Shown here: piece after piece, positions 8,346-16,872 of the stretch
How the letters are laid out: each line of letters begins with the position of its first letter
Position numbering within the stretch: position 1 is the first letter of the stretch
Source: JAKPAM01 sp047601745
GTDB lineage: Bacteria > Pseudomonadota > Gammaproteobacteria > Burkholderiales > Burkholderiaceae_E
Length of the DNA stretch: 64,000 nucleotides
Direction: 5' to 3'
Assembly (NCBI GenBank): GCA_047601745.1
Contig: JASGIS010000001.1
Span: 2,480,001-2,544,000, forward strand
Notes under the pieces: model-generated
Database searches by the model: none
The model's input: only the letters and a program-made list of their open reading frames with translations
What the model was told of the DNA's origin: nothing
Translations under genes and position numbers: made by a program

Positions 8346-9343
8346 GTCGGTACTTCGCCGGAGGCCGCGAGCGCGGTACCGGCAGGCGGAGGATGGGCGA
8401 GTTGATCGAGAACGAGGCGCCGCACCGGCGCATCGGCTTCGCGCGGGAACTTGCGCGCGAAGAACGCGGAGGACCTGCGCAGCATGGGCAGGTCGTCGGG
8501 CGTCAGCCGGACCGGGTTGCTCTGCTCGAAACGGCTGACCAGATGATTGGCCGGGCCGATCCGGAAGCCGCTGTTGCCGATACGGCTGCCGAAGTACGCC
8601 TCGTCGGCGAACGGCATCCGGCTGAAATAGCGTTCGAGCGGATCGTCCGGATCCAGATTGGCCAGCATCTCGGCCACCGGCCGCTTGCAGCCGAACCAGT
8701 TGCAGGCGACGTACGGGTGCCAGCGTCCATGGAACGGATGCCGGCCGAACCAGCCGGCGCGGCCCGCGTCGAGGATCAGGCGGCCGATCCGCGCCTTCGG
8801 CGGCAGCGGTCGGCCCGGCGGATCGGCCCGGTGCTCGATGCCCAGATTCTGGCGCTGCGTGACGACCATCGAGTCGCCCAGGTACCACAGCGCGGCCCGT
8901 TGCAGCAGCCGCCCCGGCAGCGTGCCGCGGCGGGCGAACACGCGTGCACCATGGCTGTACCGGGCCTGCTCGTCGGCGTCCAGGTCGAGCAGGTCCATGT
9001 TGACGTCGTACGGGCTGGCCAGCATCGCTTCGCGGAAGCTGGCGATCGGCTTGATCGGCAGGCAACTGCCGCTGAGCAACTGGTAGTAGTCGCAGGCGCC
9101 GGTGTCGACCGCATGGCGGATCGTCTTGATGATCGCCTGGCAGAAGCCCCAGGCGCCCCAGTCGGTGGCCACCGGATCGGGCAGGATCGTGACGTTGGGT
9201 CGACCGAACGCCGGCGCCGGCGTCTTTCTCGTGTCGTGATGGATGACCACGCGGCAGTCGCTGCCGAGCGAATCGACCAACTGGCGGATGCTGGCCGGAT
9301 CCTCGATCGACGTAACGATCCCGAAAACGATGTCGGCAGCCAT
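8342..9343 (-). CDS. GT14-like (core-2/I-branching type) beta-glycosyltransferase
   Basis: This 333-residue protein resembles family GT14 enzymes, which add GlcNAc or xylose in beta linkage. Visible features are VIHHDTRKTP near residue 35, CDYYQLLSGSCLPIKP (the hallmark YYQLLSGSD.P.K pattern), GWFGRHPFHGRWHPYVACNW and FFARKFPRE near the end. The start at 9343 (MAADIVFG) was preferred over one 54 bases upstream because it avoids overlap with the DUF2264 gene and begins right at the first strand of the fold. A GAAGG lies 15 bases upstream, which is rather far. It probably adds a sugar to the locus polysaccharide; the acceptor is unknown. Confidence 0.75.
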   Translation of the reverse strand: MAADIVFGIVTSIEDPASIRQLVDSLGSDCRVVIHHDTRKTPAPAFGRPNVTILPDPVATDWGAWGFCQAIIKTIRHAVDTGACDYYQLLSGSCLPIKPIASFREAMLASPYDVNMDLLDLDADEQARYSHGARVFARRGTLPGRLLQRAALWYLGDSMVVTQRQNLGIEHRADPPGRPLPPKARIGRLILDAGRAGWFGRHPFHGRWHPYVACNWFGCKRPVAEMLANLDPDDPLERYFSRMPFADEAYFGSRIGNSGFRIGPANHLVSRFEQSNPVRLTPDDLPMLRRSSAFFARKFPREADAPVRRLVLDQLAHPPPAGTALAASGEVPT

Positions 9344-9365
9344 CAGCGTCCGCGGGTACCTTCGA

Positions 9366-10940
9366 TCATGGCGCGGCCGGCGCCGGGCAGGCGACACCGG
9401 GTGCGGCCGTCGAATACTTGCGCGATTCGTACAGCGCGGCGTGATTGTCGGGCCGTCGCGAGCGGTTCAGCGCCATTTCCATCAATTGGCGCGACAGCGT
9501 GTAGTGTTTGAGCGGCAGATCGGCATCGGGCGGATTGGCGTCGATCGTCAGCGTCACGTGGCCATCCTGCGAGTTGCCGGCGATCGTCCAGTTGGTCGTC
9601 GCGTTGTGCAGCTTGAAGTTACCGATCTCGACCGGCAGCGGCTGGCGCGGGGCTTCGAACACGTGCTGCGTGCCGTCCAGGTAGAACGCCGTCGCCAGCG
9701 CGCGCAGGCCGGTCTGGCAACTGCCCTGGCCCGAGTAGCTGTCGACGACCGACAGGTCCGGTCCGCAGAAGCCCTGCGTGACCGTGCCGCCGGCGAACGC
9801 GCCGCGCATCCCGAAGAAACGCGTCGACGTGTCGAGCGCGCGCATCGCTTCGCCGATCGTCACCGATTGCGGATCGAGCGCCGCCGCCGTCAACAGGCCG
9901 GTGGCCGCCCCGAGCCGATAACAGACGCTGCGACCGTACATCGGATGCCCGTGCGGGCCGAAGAAATGCTTGAAGAACGCGCCGAACTCGCCCTGCGCCT
10001 TGCGGATGAAGGCCGGGTACAGGTCCGGATTCATCTGGTTGAGCCAGAACAGGTTGTAGTGGATCGCCCAGGAGTTGTAGTAGTCGAAGCCATTGGGCGG
10101 GTCATCGAACCAGCCTTCGCCGCGGTACAGCGACCGGAAGCGCTCGAACATCGTGATCGCCCGCTCGTCGTAGCCCGACACGTCGGCGCCGAGCGCGCGC
10201 AGCGATGCGTAGACGACCAGCGGCGGCAGCGACCAGTTGCCCGCGTACATCTTGACCTCGAGCGCCTGCCGCAGCCAGTCGGCGATCTGCGCCTGCTGCG
10301 CGGGCGTCAGATGCGTCCAGACCTGGTCGCGCGACAGCCACAGCGCCAGCGCGATGTCACCGGATTCGTAGGCGACCTGGTCGTAATCCTTCAGCTTGCC
10401 CCAGTACTCGGGGCCGACCGGATCCGTACCCGCCAGCAGGCCCTGGGTCAGCAGTTCGCTGATGCGCACGCGGCGCTGCCCGAGGGCGATGCTGTCCGCG
10501 CGGCCGCTGGCGAGCCAGGCGCCGGCCAGCGGTGCGAAGCGCGAGAAGCCTTCGACGCCGTCGATCTGGTGACCGTTGTCGCTCGGCGCGCCGGGCAGGA
10601 ACGCGCGGGCGCCCAGCGGCGACCGATAGTTGACGAAGCCTTCGAGCAGATACTGGAACAGGTGTTCGTAGGCGGACGTCGGCACCGCCGGCCCCTTGGC
10701 CGACAACTCGTTCAGCAGTTCGCCGTGCGTGACGCCGACCGGTTCGACCAGCGCGGTCCGGTCGGACCAGCCGGGAACGCCCCGGACCTTGCGCAGCGCG
10801 ACGACACCCATCGCCAGCAGGATCATCAGCAGCACGAGCAACACGATCGGCCAGCGCGTCCAACGGCGCTGCCGTGGTCGATCTGCTGGGTTGAGTGATG
10901 CTGTTGCCGCCACGAAGACCTCGGTTTCTCTCAATTCCAC
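9366..10940 (-). CDS. DUF2264 protein, membrane-anchored putative polysaccharide lyase/hydrolase
   Basis: This 524-residue protein has one membrane segment near the N-terminus (about residues 29-50, PIVLLVLLMILLAMGVVAL), placing the rest in the periplasm. The body fits the DUF2264 alpha/alpha-toroid family: DGVEGFSRFAPLAGAWL, GPEYWGKLKDYDQ.AYESGDIALAL, GEGWFDDPPNGFDYYNSWAI and GPHGHPMYGRSVCYR. Relatives resemble unsaturated uronidases and heparinase-like enzymes. The start is GTG at 10940; no strong ribosome-binding site is visible, so the start could lie slightly downstream. Within an EPS locus such an enzyme would trim or release polymer; this is inference. Confidence 0.7.
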   Translation of the reverse strand: MELRETEVFVAATASLNPADRPRQRRWTRWPIVLLVLLMILLAMGVVALRKVRGVPGWSDRTALVEPVGVTHGELLNELSAKGPAVPTSAYEHLFQYLLEGFVNYRSPLGARAFLPGAPSDNGHQIDGVEGFSRFAPLAGAWLASGRADSIALGQRRVRISELLTQGLLAGTDPVGPEYWGKLKDYDQVAYESGDIALALWLSRDQVWTHLTPAQQAQIADWLRQALEVKMYAGNWSLPPLVVYASLRALGADVSGYDERAITMFERFRSLYRGEGWFDDPPNGFDYYNSWAIHYNLFWLNQMNPDLYPAFIRKAQGEFGAFFKHFFGPHGHPMYGRSVCYRLGAATGLLTAAALDPQSVTIGEAMRALDTSTRFFGMRGAFAGGTVTQGFCGPDLSVVDSYSGQGSCQTGLRALATAFYLDGTQHVFEAPRQPLPVEIGNFKLHNATTNWTIAGNSQDGHVTLTIDANPPDADLPLKHYTLSRQLMEMALNRSRRPDNHAALYESRKYSTAAPGVACPAPAAP

Positions 10941-11036
10941 TCATTGTCGATGCACTGCGCATCGACCAATGTGATCAATATCCGTCTCGCGCGCGCGGTG
11001 CGCCGACTCGACGATCTCGATCGGGGCTACTTCACT

Positions 11037-12227
11037 TCAACGCTCGCGCAAACCTTCCCGGGCTCGATTCAACGGCTTGAGCAGGTAGTGCAGCACCGTC
11101 TTCTTGCCTGACAGCATTTCGACCGATGCCGTCATCCCCGGAATGATCGGCAGCGGTTTCCCATCGGGTTGGTGCAGGGCGTTCGAGAAGGTCCGAACCA
11201 ATACCCGATAGTATGAATGCTGGTCGTCGGTGACATCGGCCACGGGTTGGCCGGCGCGTCGCTCGTCCCGAACGGTATCCGGACTGATGTTTTCGACGAC
11301 GCCGTCCAGCCCGCCGTAGATCGCATAGTCGTAGGCGCTGATCTTGACGACCGCGCGCTGCCCCGGATGCAGGAACGCCACATCGGCGGGGCGTACGTAG
11401 GCTTCGACCATCAGCGTATCTTCGGACGGCACGATCAGAAGGATATCCTGTCCGGCCTGGATAACTCCGCCGATCGTGTTGATCTTGACGCTTTTGACCG
11501 TCCCCTTCATCGGCGAACGGATCTCGGTCCGCTGGTAGGCGTCCTCGCGGGCCAGCATCGTTTCGCGGCTCTGCGCGAGTTCGGATTCGTATTTCAGCAG
11601 GTCGGCGGCGGCCTCGACACGAAACTTGTTTTGACGATCGGCCAGTTGAAGCGCGAGATCGTTTCGTTGTCTCTTCAGCCGCAACAGTTCGACCTCGGAA
11701 ACCAGGCCCCGGGCAACCATCGGCTCGGTGATCTGGACTTCGCGATCGAGCAGTTTCATGCCGTTGGTCAGGCCGGAGATCATCTCTTCGAGCGAGCGTC
11801 GCCGGGCGTTGTAGGCCTCGGTCTCGCGCCGCACCAATTCGGGCTGGGCGAGCACGTCGCGCGGAAATTCCAGCTTGCCGCCGTAGGCTTCGGCCCGCAG
11901 CCGGGCGGCCGAGGCGGCCAGCGCGGCGCTCTTGGCCTGCATCTCGCGGTACAGCGCCGACGCGCGGGTGTCGTCGATGCGCAGCAGCAACTGCCCCTTC
12001 TCGACCTCCTGGCCTTCATGGACCAGCATCTCGGTCAGCACGCCGGGATCCAGGCTCTGGATCACCTGCTCGCGGCTGGACGGCACGACGCGGCCCTGGC
12101 CGCGCGTGACCTCTTCGAGCTCGGCGCTGTACGCCCACACCAGGAACGCGGCGATCAGGGCGGCCAGCAGCGCGACGCTCAGGAAGCTGAACCACGGCAG
12201 TTCGCGCTTGAAACGGGTGCGGCTCAT
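11037..12227 (-). CDS. HlyD-family membrane fusion protein of type I secretion system
   Basis: This 396-residue adaptor bridges the ABC transporter and the outer-membrane channel. It has a single N-terminal membrane helix (about residues 14-34), the barrel/lipoyl halves (VIQSLDPGVLTEMLVHEGQEVEKGQLLLRID and later TVKSVKINTIGGVIQAGQDILLIVP, shown here in parts) and a long coiled coil between about residues 95 and 240. The end region carries IIPGMTASVEMLSGKKTVLHYLLKPL, typical of HlyD/LapC. The start at 12227 overlaps the stop of the ABC gene as ATGA. With its two upstream partners it forms a complete Lap/Bap-type secretion apparatus. Confidence 0.9.
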   Translation of the reverse strand: MSRTRFKRELPWFSFLSVALLAALIAAFLVWAYSAELEEVTRGQGRVVPSSREQVIQSLDPGVLTEMLVHEGQEVEKGQLLLRIDDTRASALYREMQAKSAALAASAARLRAEAYGGKLEFPRDVLAQPELVRRETEAYNARRRSLEEMISGLTNGMKLLDREVQITEPMVARGLVSEVELLRLKRQRNDLALQLADRQNKFRVEAAADLLKYESELAQSRETMLAREDAYQRTEIRSPMKGTVKSVKINTIGGVIQAGQDILLIVPSEDTLMVEAYVRPADVAFLHPGQRAVVKISAYDYAIYGGLDGVVENISPDTVRDERRAGQPVADVTDDQHSYYRVLVRTFSNALHQPDGKPLPIIPGMTASVEMLSGKKTVLHYLLKPLNRAREGLRER

Positions 12228-14869
12228 GACGGGGTTCCGGGGCGTGGGGTCGGTGCGGCCTCGATCGATGTGATGCGGACCGGCGCGGCGGCCGTGACGG
12301 CGGCTGTCGGGGAGGGGGCCGCCGTGGACGAAGCGGCCGGCGCGGGGGGCGTGGAGGCGGATGCCGCTGCCGAGGAGTGCGTCGCGGCAGCGGCCATCGG
12401 GGCTACCGGGGCTACCGCGGCCGCAGGGGCTACCGAGGCTGCAGGGGCTACCGAGGCTGCAGGGGCTACCGAGGCCGCAGGGGCTACCGAGGCCATGGGG
12501 GCTGCAGGGGCTCGTGCCGCCGTCGCGGCAGCGGACGGTCCGGCGGTTCCCGGCACCGCGGTCACGGTGACGCGCGGCGGCGCCATCGGGGCCTGGCTCG
12601 GCGGCTGGGCAGGCGCCGGGGCCGGGGCGGCAGCCGGCGCGCCCGCGCGCGGCGCGGCCGATGGCGCTCCGGTCGGATCGAGCGGAATCGTCACGCCCCG
12701 GTTCAGTTGCGCGAGCACCTGCGCCTTGGGTCCGTCGAGCACGATGCGGCCCTGCTCGACGATGATCACGCGATCGACGATCTCGAGCACCTGCGGCCGG
12801 TGCGTGACGATGATCATCGTCTTCGGCTGCGGCGACGAGACGCGCCAGCGATCCAGCGCGCGCAGGATCGCCACCTCGCTGCTGGGGTCCAGGCTGCTGG
12901 TCGGCTCGTCGAGCAGCACGACGGCCGGATCCCGCAGCGCGACCCGGGCCAGCGCGACCAGCCGTTTCTGTCCGCCGGACAGGCCCAGGCCGTCCTCGCC
13001 CAGCAGCATGTCCATGCCGCGCGGATGCTGGCTGATGAACTGGTCGAGGCCGCACATCTTCAGCACCTCGATCATCCGCGCGTCATCACTGGCGCGGTCG
13101 CGCACCGCCATGTCCAGGTTCTCGCGCAGCGTGCCCAGGAACAAGCGCGCGTCCTGCGGCAGCAGTCCGATCGCGTTGCGCAGGTCGGCCGGATCGACCT
13201 GGCGCACGTCCAGCCCGTCGATCGTGACCTGTCCGCTGGTCGGGCTGTACAACCCGGCGGCCAGCCGCAGCAGCGTGGACTTGCCGCTGCCGGTGCGGCC
13301 CAGGATCGCGACCCGCTCGCCGGACTGGATCCTCACGTTGAGCCCGCGGAACAGGCCGACCCCTTTCGGATCATGCGAGAAATCGACGTTGGTCAGCGCG
13401 ATCTCGCCGCGCGCGGCCGGCAGGCTCAGGTAGCTGCGGTCCGGTTCGCGTTCGATCTCCTTGTCCATCATCGCCTGCAGGCCGCTGAACGCCGAGCGCG
13501 CCTGCTGGATCCGCACCGCCAGGCCCGCGAGCTGGCCCAGCGGCGCGATCGCGCGGCCGCACAGGATCACGATGCCGATCAGTCCGCCCATGCTCAGCGC
13601 GCCGTCGTGGATCAGGTAGACGCCGGCCACCACGGTGGCGACGGTCGCGAGCTGCTGGATCGTCGACGTGAAGTTGATGACCATGCTCGACAGATGGCGC
13701 GACTCGGCCGACGTCACCGCGATCTTCTCGGTGTACCACTCCCAGCGCTGCTGCATGAACGCCAGCGCGTTGTTGGTCTTGAGCGTCTCGAGGCCCTCGA
13801 CCGCCTCGACGGCCAGACCCTGGCGCTGCGAGCTTTCCTTCATCGAGTCGCGGATCAGCCGCGACAGCGGCCGCTGCGCCAGCGCGCCGGCGATCACGAC
13901 GATGACGATGCACACGACCGGGATCACGGCCAGCACCGGGGCGATCGAGAAGATCACGCCGACGAACAGCAGGAAGAACGGCAGGTCGATCAGCGCCGTC
14001 AGCGTCGCCGAGGTCAGCACGTCGCGGACCGATTCGAAATCGCGCAGGTTGCTGACGAACGAACCCGACGAGGCCGGCTTCTGGATCAGCTTCATCTCGA
14101 GCATCCGGCGGAACAGCGCGCTGCTGATCTGCAGGTCCGCCCGCTTGCCCGCGGTATCCAGCAGCCAGCCGCGCAGCGTGCGCGCCATGAAGTCGAACAG
14201 CAGCGCGACCGAGGTGCCGATCGCCAGCACCCACAGCGTCTCATAAGTGCGGTTGGGTACGACGCGGTCGTAGACGTTCATCGTGAACAGCGACACCGCC
14301 AGCGACAGCACGTTGGCCACCAGCGTCGCCAGAACGACGTGGAGGTAATAAGGCCGCAACTCCCAAAGCACCTGCCAGAACCAGGCGCGCGCGTCGCGGT
14401 GGCCGGGGATCTCGGAGCGGCGATCGCTGGTCGGGCGCAGCGCGACCGACAGGCTCCAGCCGTCGTAGGCGGCACGCGCGGCGCCGCCGACCGGACGGCC
14501 GTCCTGCAGCGCCGCGGCTTCGGCGGCGTTGCGCACGATCACGAAGCTGTCGTCGGCCAGCGCCGCGACCGCCGGAAAATCCAGCGGCGTGAGCCGCCCC
14601 AGCGCCCCTTCGTGCCGGTGCAGGTCCATGCCGGCGCCGTCGAGCGCGGCACGCAGCGATTCGAAGCGGATGTTGCCTTGCGGATCGAGCGTGGCCTGGG
14701 CGCGCAGCGCGGCGGCCGACACCGGCCGGCCGGCCTGGCGCGTCACCTCGACCAGACAGGCCAGCAGGCTGGTCTCGCCGGGGTTCAGCCCCGGCGGCAT
14801 CGACGTGGGCGAGGCCGCGCCGGCGGCCGGCGGGGCGGAGGGCGCTTGGGCGCCGGGGGCTGCGTTCAT
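12224..14869 (-). CDS. Type I secretion ABC transporter, LapB/LssB type, with long Ala/Pro tail
   Basis: This 881-residue inner-membrane exporter has a degenerate C39 peptidase-like N-terminal domain (about residues 25-135, no obvious catalytic Cys), six membrane helices, and a nucleotide-binding domain. The latter shows Walker A GRTGSGKST, signature LSGGQ and Walker B VVLLDEPTSSLD. It is most like LapB-type adhesin exporters. Unusually, about 165 residues of Ala/Pro-rich low-complexity sequence follow the nucleotide-binding domain (repeat ASVAPA, encoded by 18-bp units at about 12399-12500). The start at 14869 overlaps the TolC-like stop, and its own stop overlaps the HlyD start. The probable cargo is the two Ig-repeat adhesins immediately upstream. 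Confidence 0.9.
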   Translation of the reverse strand: MNAAPGAQAPSAPPAAGAASPTSMPPGLNPGETSLLACLVEVTRQAGRPVSAAALRAQATLDPQGNIRFESLRAALDGAGMDLHRHEGALGRLTPLDFPAVAALADDSFVIVRNAAEAAALQDGRPVGGAARAAYDGWSLSVALRPTSDRRSEIPGHRDARAWFWQVLWELRPYYLHVVLATLVANVLSLAVSLFTMNVYDRVVPNRTYETLWVLAIGTSVALLFDFMARTLRGWLLDTAGKRADLQISSALFRRMLEMKLIQKPASSGSFVSNLRDFESVRDVLTSATLTALIDLPFFLLFVGVIFSIAPVLAVIPVVCIVIVVIAGALAQRPLSRLIRDSMKESSQRQGLAVEAVEGLETLKTNNALAFMQQRWEWYTEKIAVTSAESRHLSSMVINFTSTIQQLATVATVVAGVYLIHDGALSMGGLIGIVILCGRAIAPLGQLAGLAVRIQQARSAFSGLQAMMDKEIEREPDRSYLSLPAARGEIALTNVDFSHDPKGVGLFRGLNVRIQSGERVAILGRTGSGKSTLLRLAAGLYSPTSGQVTIDGLDVRQVDPADLRNAIGLLPQDARLFLGTLRENLDMAVRDRASDDARMIEVLKMCGLDQFISQHPRGMDMLLGEDGLGLSGGQKRLVALARVALRDPAVVLLDEPTSSLDPSSEVAILRALDRWRVSSPQPKTMIIVTHRPQVLEIVDRVIIVEQGRIVLDGPKAQVLAQLNRGVTIPLDPTGAPSAAPRAGAPAAAPAPAPAQPPSQAPMAPPRVTVTAVPGTAGPSAAATAARAPAAPMASVAPAASVAPAASVAPAASVAPAAAVAPVAPMAAAATHSSAAASASTPPAPAASSTAAPSPTAAVTAAAPVRITSIEAAPTPRPGTPS
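12399..12500 (-). repeat. 18-bp tandem repeat in the ABC transporter tail
   Basis: Copies of GGGGCTACCGAGGCTGCA (plus strand) repeat four to five times and code for the ASVAPA repeats of the C-terminal tail. The unit is in frame, so length can vary. Confidence 0.8.
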
Positions 14870-16764
14870 TTGGGAAGAAGGGCTCCGTCCGATGGCCGAT
14901 CGAACACCGTCGACAACCTGCCGGCGGCGTATTCGAACTGGTAGCGGGCCGACGCGCGGTCGACGCGGGCCGCATCGCGCGACGCTTCGGCGCTGTACAG
15001 CTCGGCGAACGCGTTCAGCAGATCGAGCAGGTTGCGGCGTCCGATCTGGAACTGCTGGCGATAGACGTCGACCAGTTCGTTGGAGGCGGCGACCTGCCCG
15101 ACCGCGACCTTTTCGCGGTCCATGGCCGCGCGCCAGGCCTGGAAGGCCGTCTGCAGGCGCTCGCGGACGATCAGCTCCTGCTCCTGGACGGCGGCGCGCG
15201 CGCCGACCAGCGCCGCGCCCGCCGAGTCCTCGGCGGCCGTGCGCGCCAGATCGAACGCCGGCCACGAGAACTGCAGCACCGTGCTCGAATACGCGCCCGC
15301 GGTCGCGGCCAGATCCACCCGCGGCCCGCGCGCCGCGCGCGTGGCCCGCGCATTGGCCTCGGCGCTCAGCAGCGAACGGCGGGCCGCCTCGACGTTCGGG
15401 TGCTGGATCAGCGCGTCGTCGCCGGGCAGCGGCGGATCGCCGAGATCGGGCGGCGACGCCAGCGCCGCCGCGTCGACCGGCCGCGGATAGAAGCGGGCGA
15501 GCACGGCGCGGGCCGCCGCGATCTCGGCTTCGCCGGCGGTCGCGGTCTGGCGCACCTGCTCGGTACGACTGCGCGCCTGGATCAGGTCGTAGCGGCGTCC
15601 GGTGTCGATCGACGCGATCGCCGCGAAGTCGTCGACGAGCCGCGAATGCCGTTCGAGGTTGCGCAGGTTGGCCGCCTGCACGACCGTCGCGCGGTACAGC
15701 CGGAACCAGGCGGCCGCGGCCTCGTAGGCGACGTCTTCACGGGTGGCCACCAGCGTGCTCGACAACGAGTGTTCGCGCCACTGCTCGCGTTCGACGCCGG
15801 CTTCGATCGCGCCCGACGCGTACAGGTTCAGGTTCAGTTGCGGCTGCGTCAGGTGTGCGGCGGTGCCGACGATCCGGCGCTGGCCGTTGAACGACACCGA
15901 CGGAAAGTGCCCGGCCCGCGCCGCGGCCACGTCGAAATGCGCGGCATCGCGCGTCGCCCTCGCCGATTCGATCGACGGATAGCGGGCGACCGCGGTGCGG
16001 ATCACGTCTTCCAGCGTCACGCTGCCGGCGACGGCGGTGGCAGGGCCGTCGACCGGGGGAGGCTGGCGGTTGCGCTGGAAATCCGCCTGCGCGGGCGTCA
16101 GCAGCAGCGGCGCGACCGGGGCCTGCGACACGGCGTTCGACACCGCCGCGATCGCGGTCGGCGCCGGCCTCGCCACCGATTTCGTCGCCGCTTTGGCCGA
16201 TCGGACGGCCAAGGCCTGGGTCGACGTGATCGTCGGCTGATTAGTCGTCGAGGCCGCCGAAGTGGCCGAGGCGGTGGAGGTGGTAGAGGCGGTCGAGGCA
16301 GTCGAGGCGGTCGAGGCGGTCGAGGCGGTCGAAGCAGCCGGGGTTGCCGAGGATTTCGCCGATGAAGCGCCCGTGCGCTTCGCCGAAGACGTACCCGAGG
16401 GTTTGGCCGACGCCATGCCCGAGGACTTCGTCGATGCCGTGCCCGAACGCCTGGCCGACGACGTATCCGAGGGCTTCGTCGCCGACGGTGAACGCGTCGC
16501 CGACGGACGGGCCGTCGCCGAAGGCGCGTTCGTGGTCTTTCCGGCGGCGGTCGCCGTCCCGATCGCCAGGCCGCCCGCCATCACCAGCCCCGCCGCGAGC
16601 ACTCGCGCGCGCCATCGCAGCCGGCGCGCGCGCGCGCCGGCATCGGCGCCGACGTCGGCGGACCGGAACGCGGATTCAGGCGGCGATCGAAACGGAGAGG
16701 CGAGCGGCACGAAGCGTCGTCGAAACGGGCGCGCGCGACCCGGCTGGCTGGCAGGGCTTCCCAT
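14866..16764 (-). CDS. TolC/LapE-like outer-membrane channel of type I secretion
   Basis: This 632-residue outer-membrane efflux protein completes the secretion system. A basic stretch and hydrophobic segment (about residues 47-74, ending ATATAAG) is the signal peptide, so the first 46 residues may be an over-long start; a GTG at about 16710 is an alternative. A Ser/Thr/Ala-rich spacer (about 75-200) follows, partly built from 9-bp repeats. The TolC body then carries VTLEDVIRTAVARYPSIESARA, GGxx-free helices, YDLIQARSRTEQVRQ and FQIGRRNLLDLLNAFAELYSA. The long spacer is absent from typical TolC proteins. The stop overlaps the ABC start (ATGA). The family is certain; the precise start is not. 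Confidence 0.85.
   Translation of the reverse strand: MGSPASQPGRARPFRRRFVPLASPFRSPPESAFRSADVGADAGARARRLRWRARVLAAGLVMAGGLAIGTATAAGKTTNAPSATARPSATRSPSATKPSDTSSARRSGTASTKSSGMASAKPSGTSSAKRTGASSAKSSATPAASTASTASTASTASTASTTSTASATSAASTTNQPTITSTQALAVRSAKAATKSVARPAPTAIAAVSNAVSQAPVAPLLLTPAQADFQRNRQPPPVDGPATAVAGSVTLEDVIRTAVARYPSIESARATRDAAHFDVAAARAGHFPSVSFNGQRRIVGTAAHLTQPQLNLNLYASGAIEAGVEREQWREHSLSSTLVATREDVAYEAAAAWFRLYRATVVQAANLRNLERHSRLVDDFAAIASIDTGRRYDLIQARSRTEQVRQTATAGEAEIAAARAVLARFYPRPVDAAALASPPDLGDPPLPGDDALIQHPNVEAARRSLLSAEANARATRAARGPRVDLAATAGAYSSTVLQFSWPAFDLARTAAEDSAGAALVGARAAVQEQELIVRERLQTAFQAWRAAMDREKVAVGQVAASNELVDVYRQQFQIGRRNLLDLLNAFAELYSAEASRDAARVDRASARYQFEYAAGRLSTVFDRPSDGALLPK
16266..16336 (-). 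repeat. 9-bp tandem repeat in the TolC-like spacer
   Basis: About seven copies of GTCGAGGCG or close variants (plus strand) code for Ala-Ser-Thr repeats in the protein. Confidence 0.75.
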
Positions 16765-16872
16765 GGCACCCGAGATTGGACACTGATGGACGGGTCCGGT
16801 CCATGGTCTGTTGCGGGATTGCCGACAAACAGCGGTCCACGCGACGAAGGAGGGGCGTGCGCACCCGTGCCG

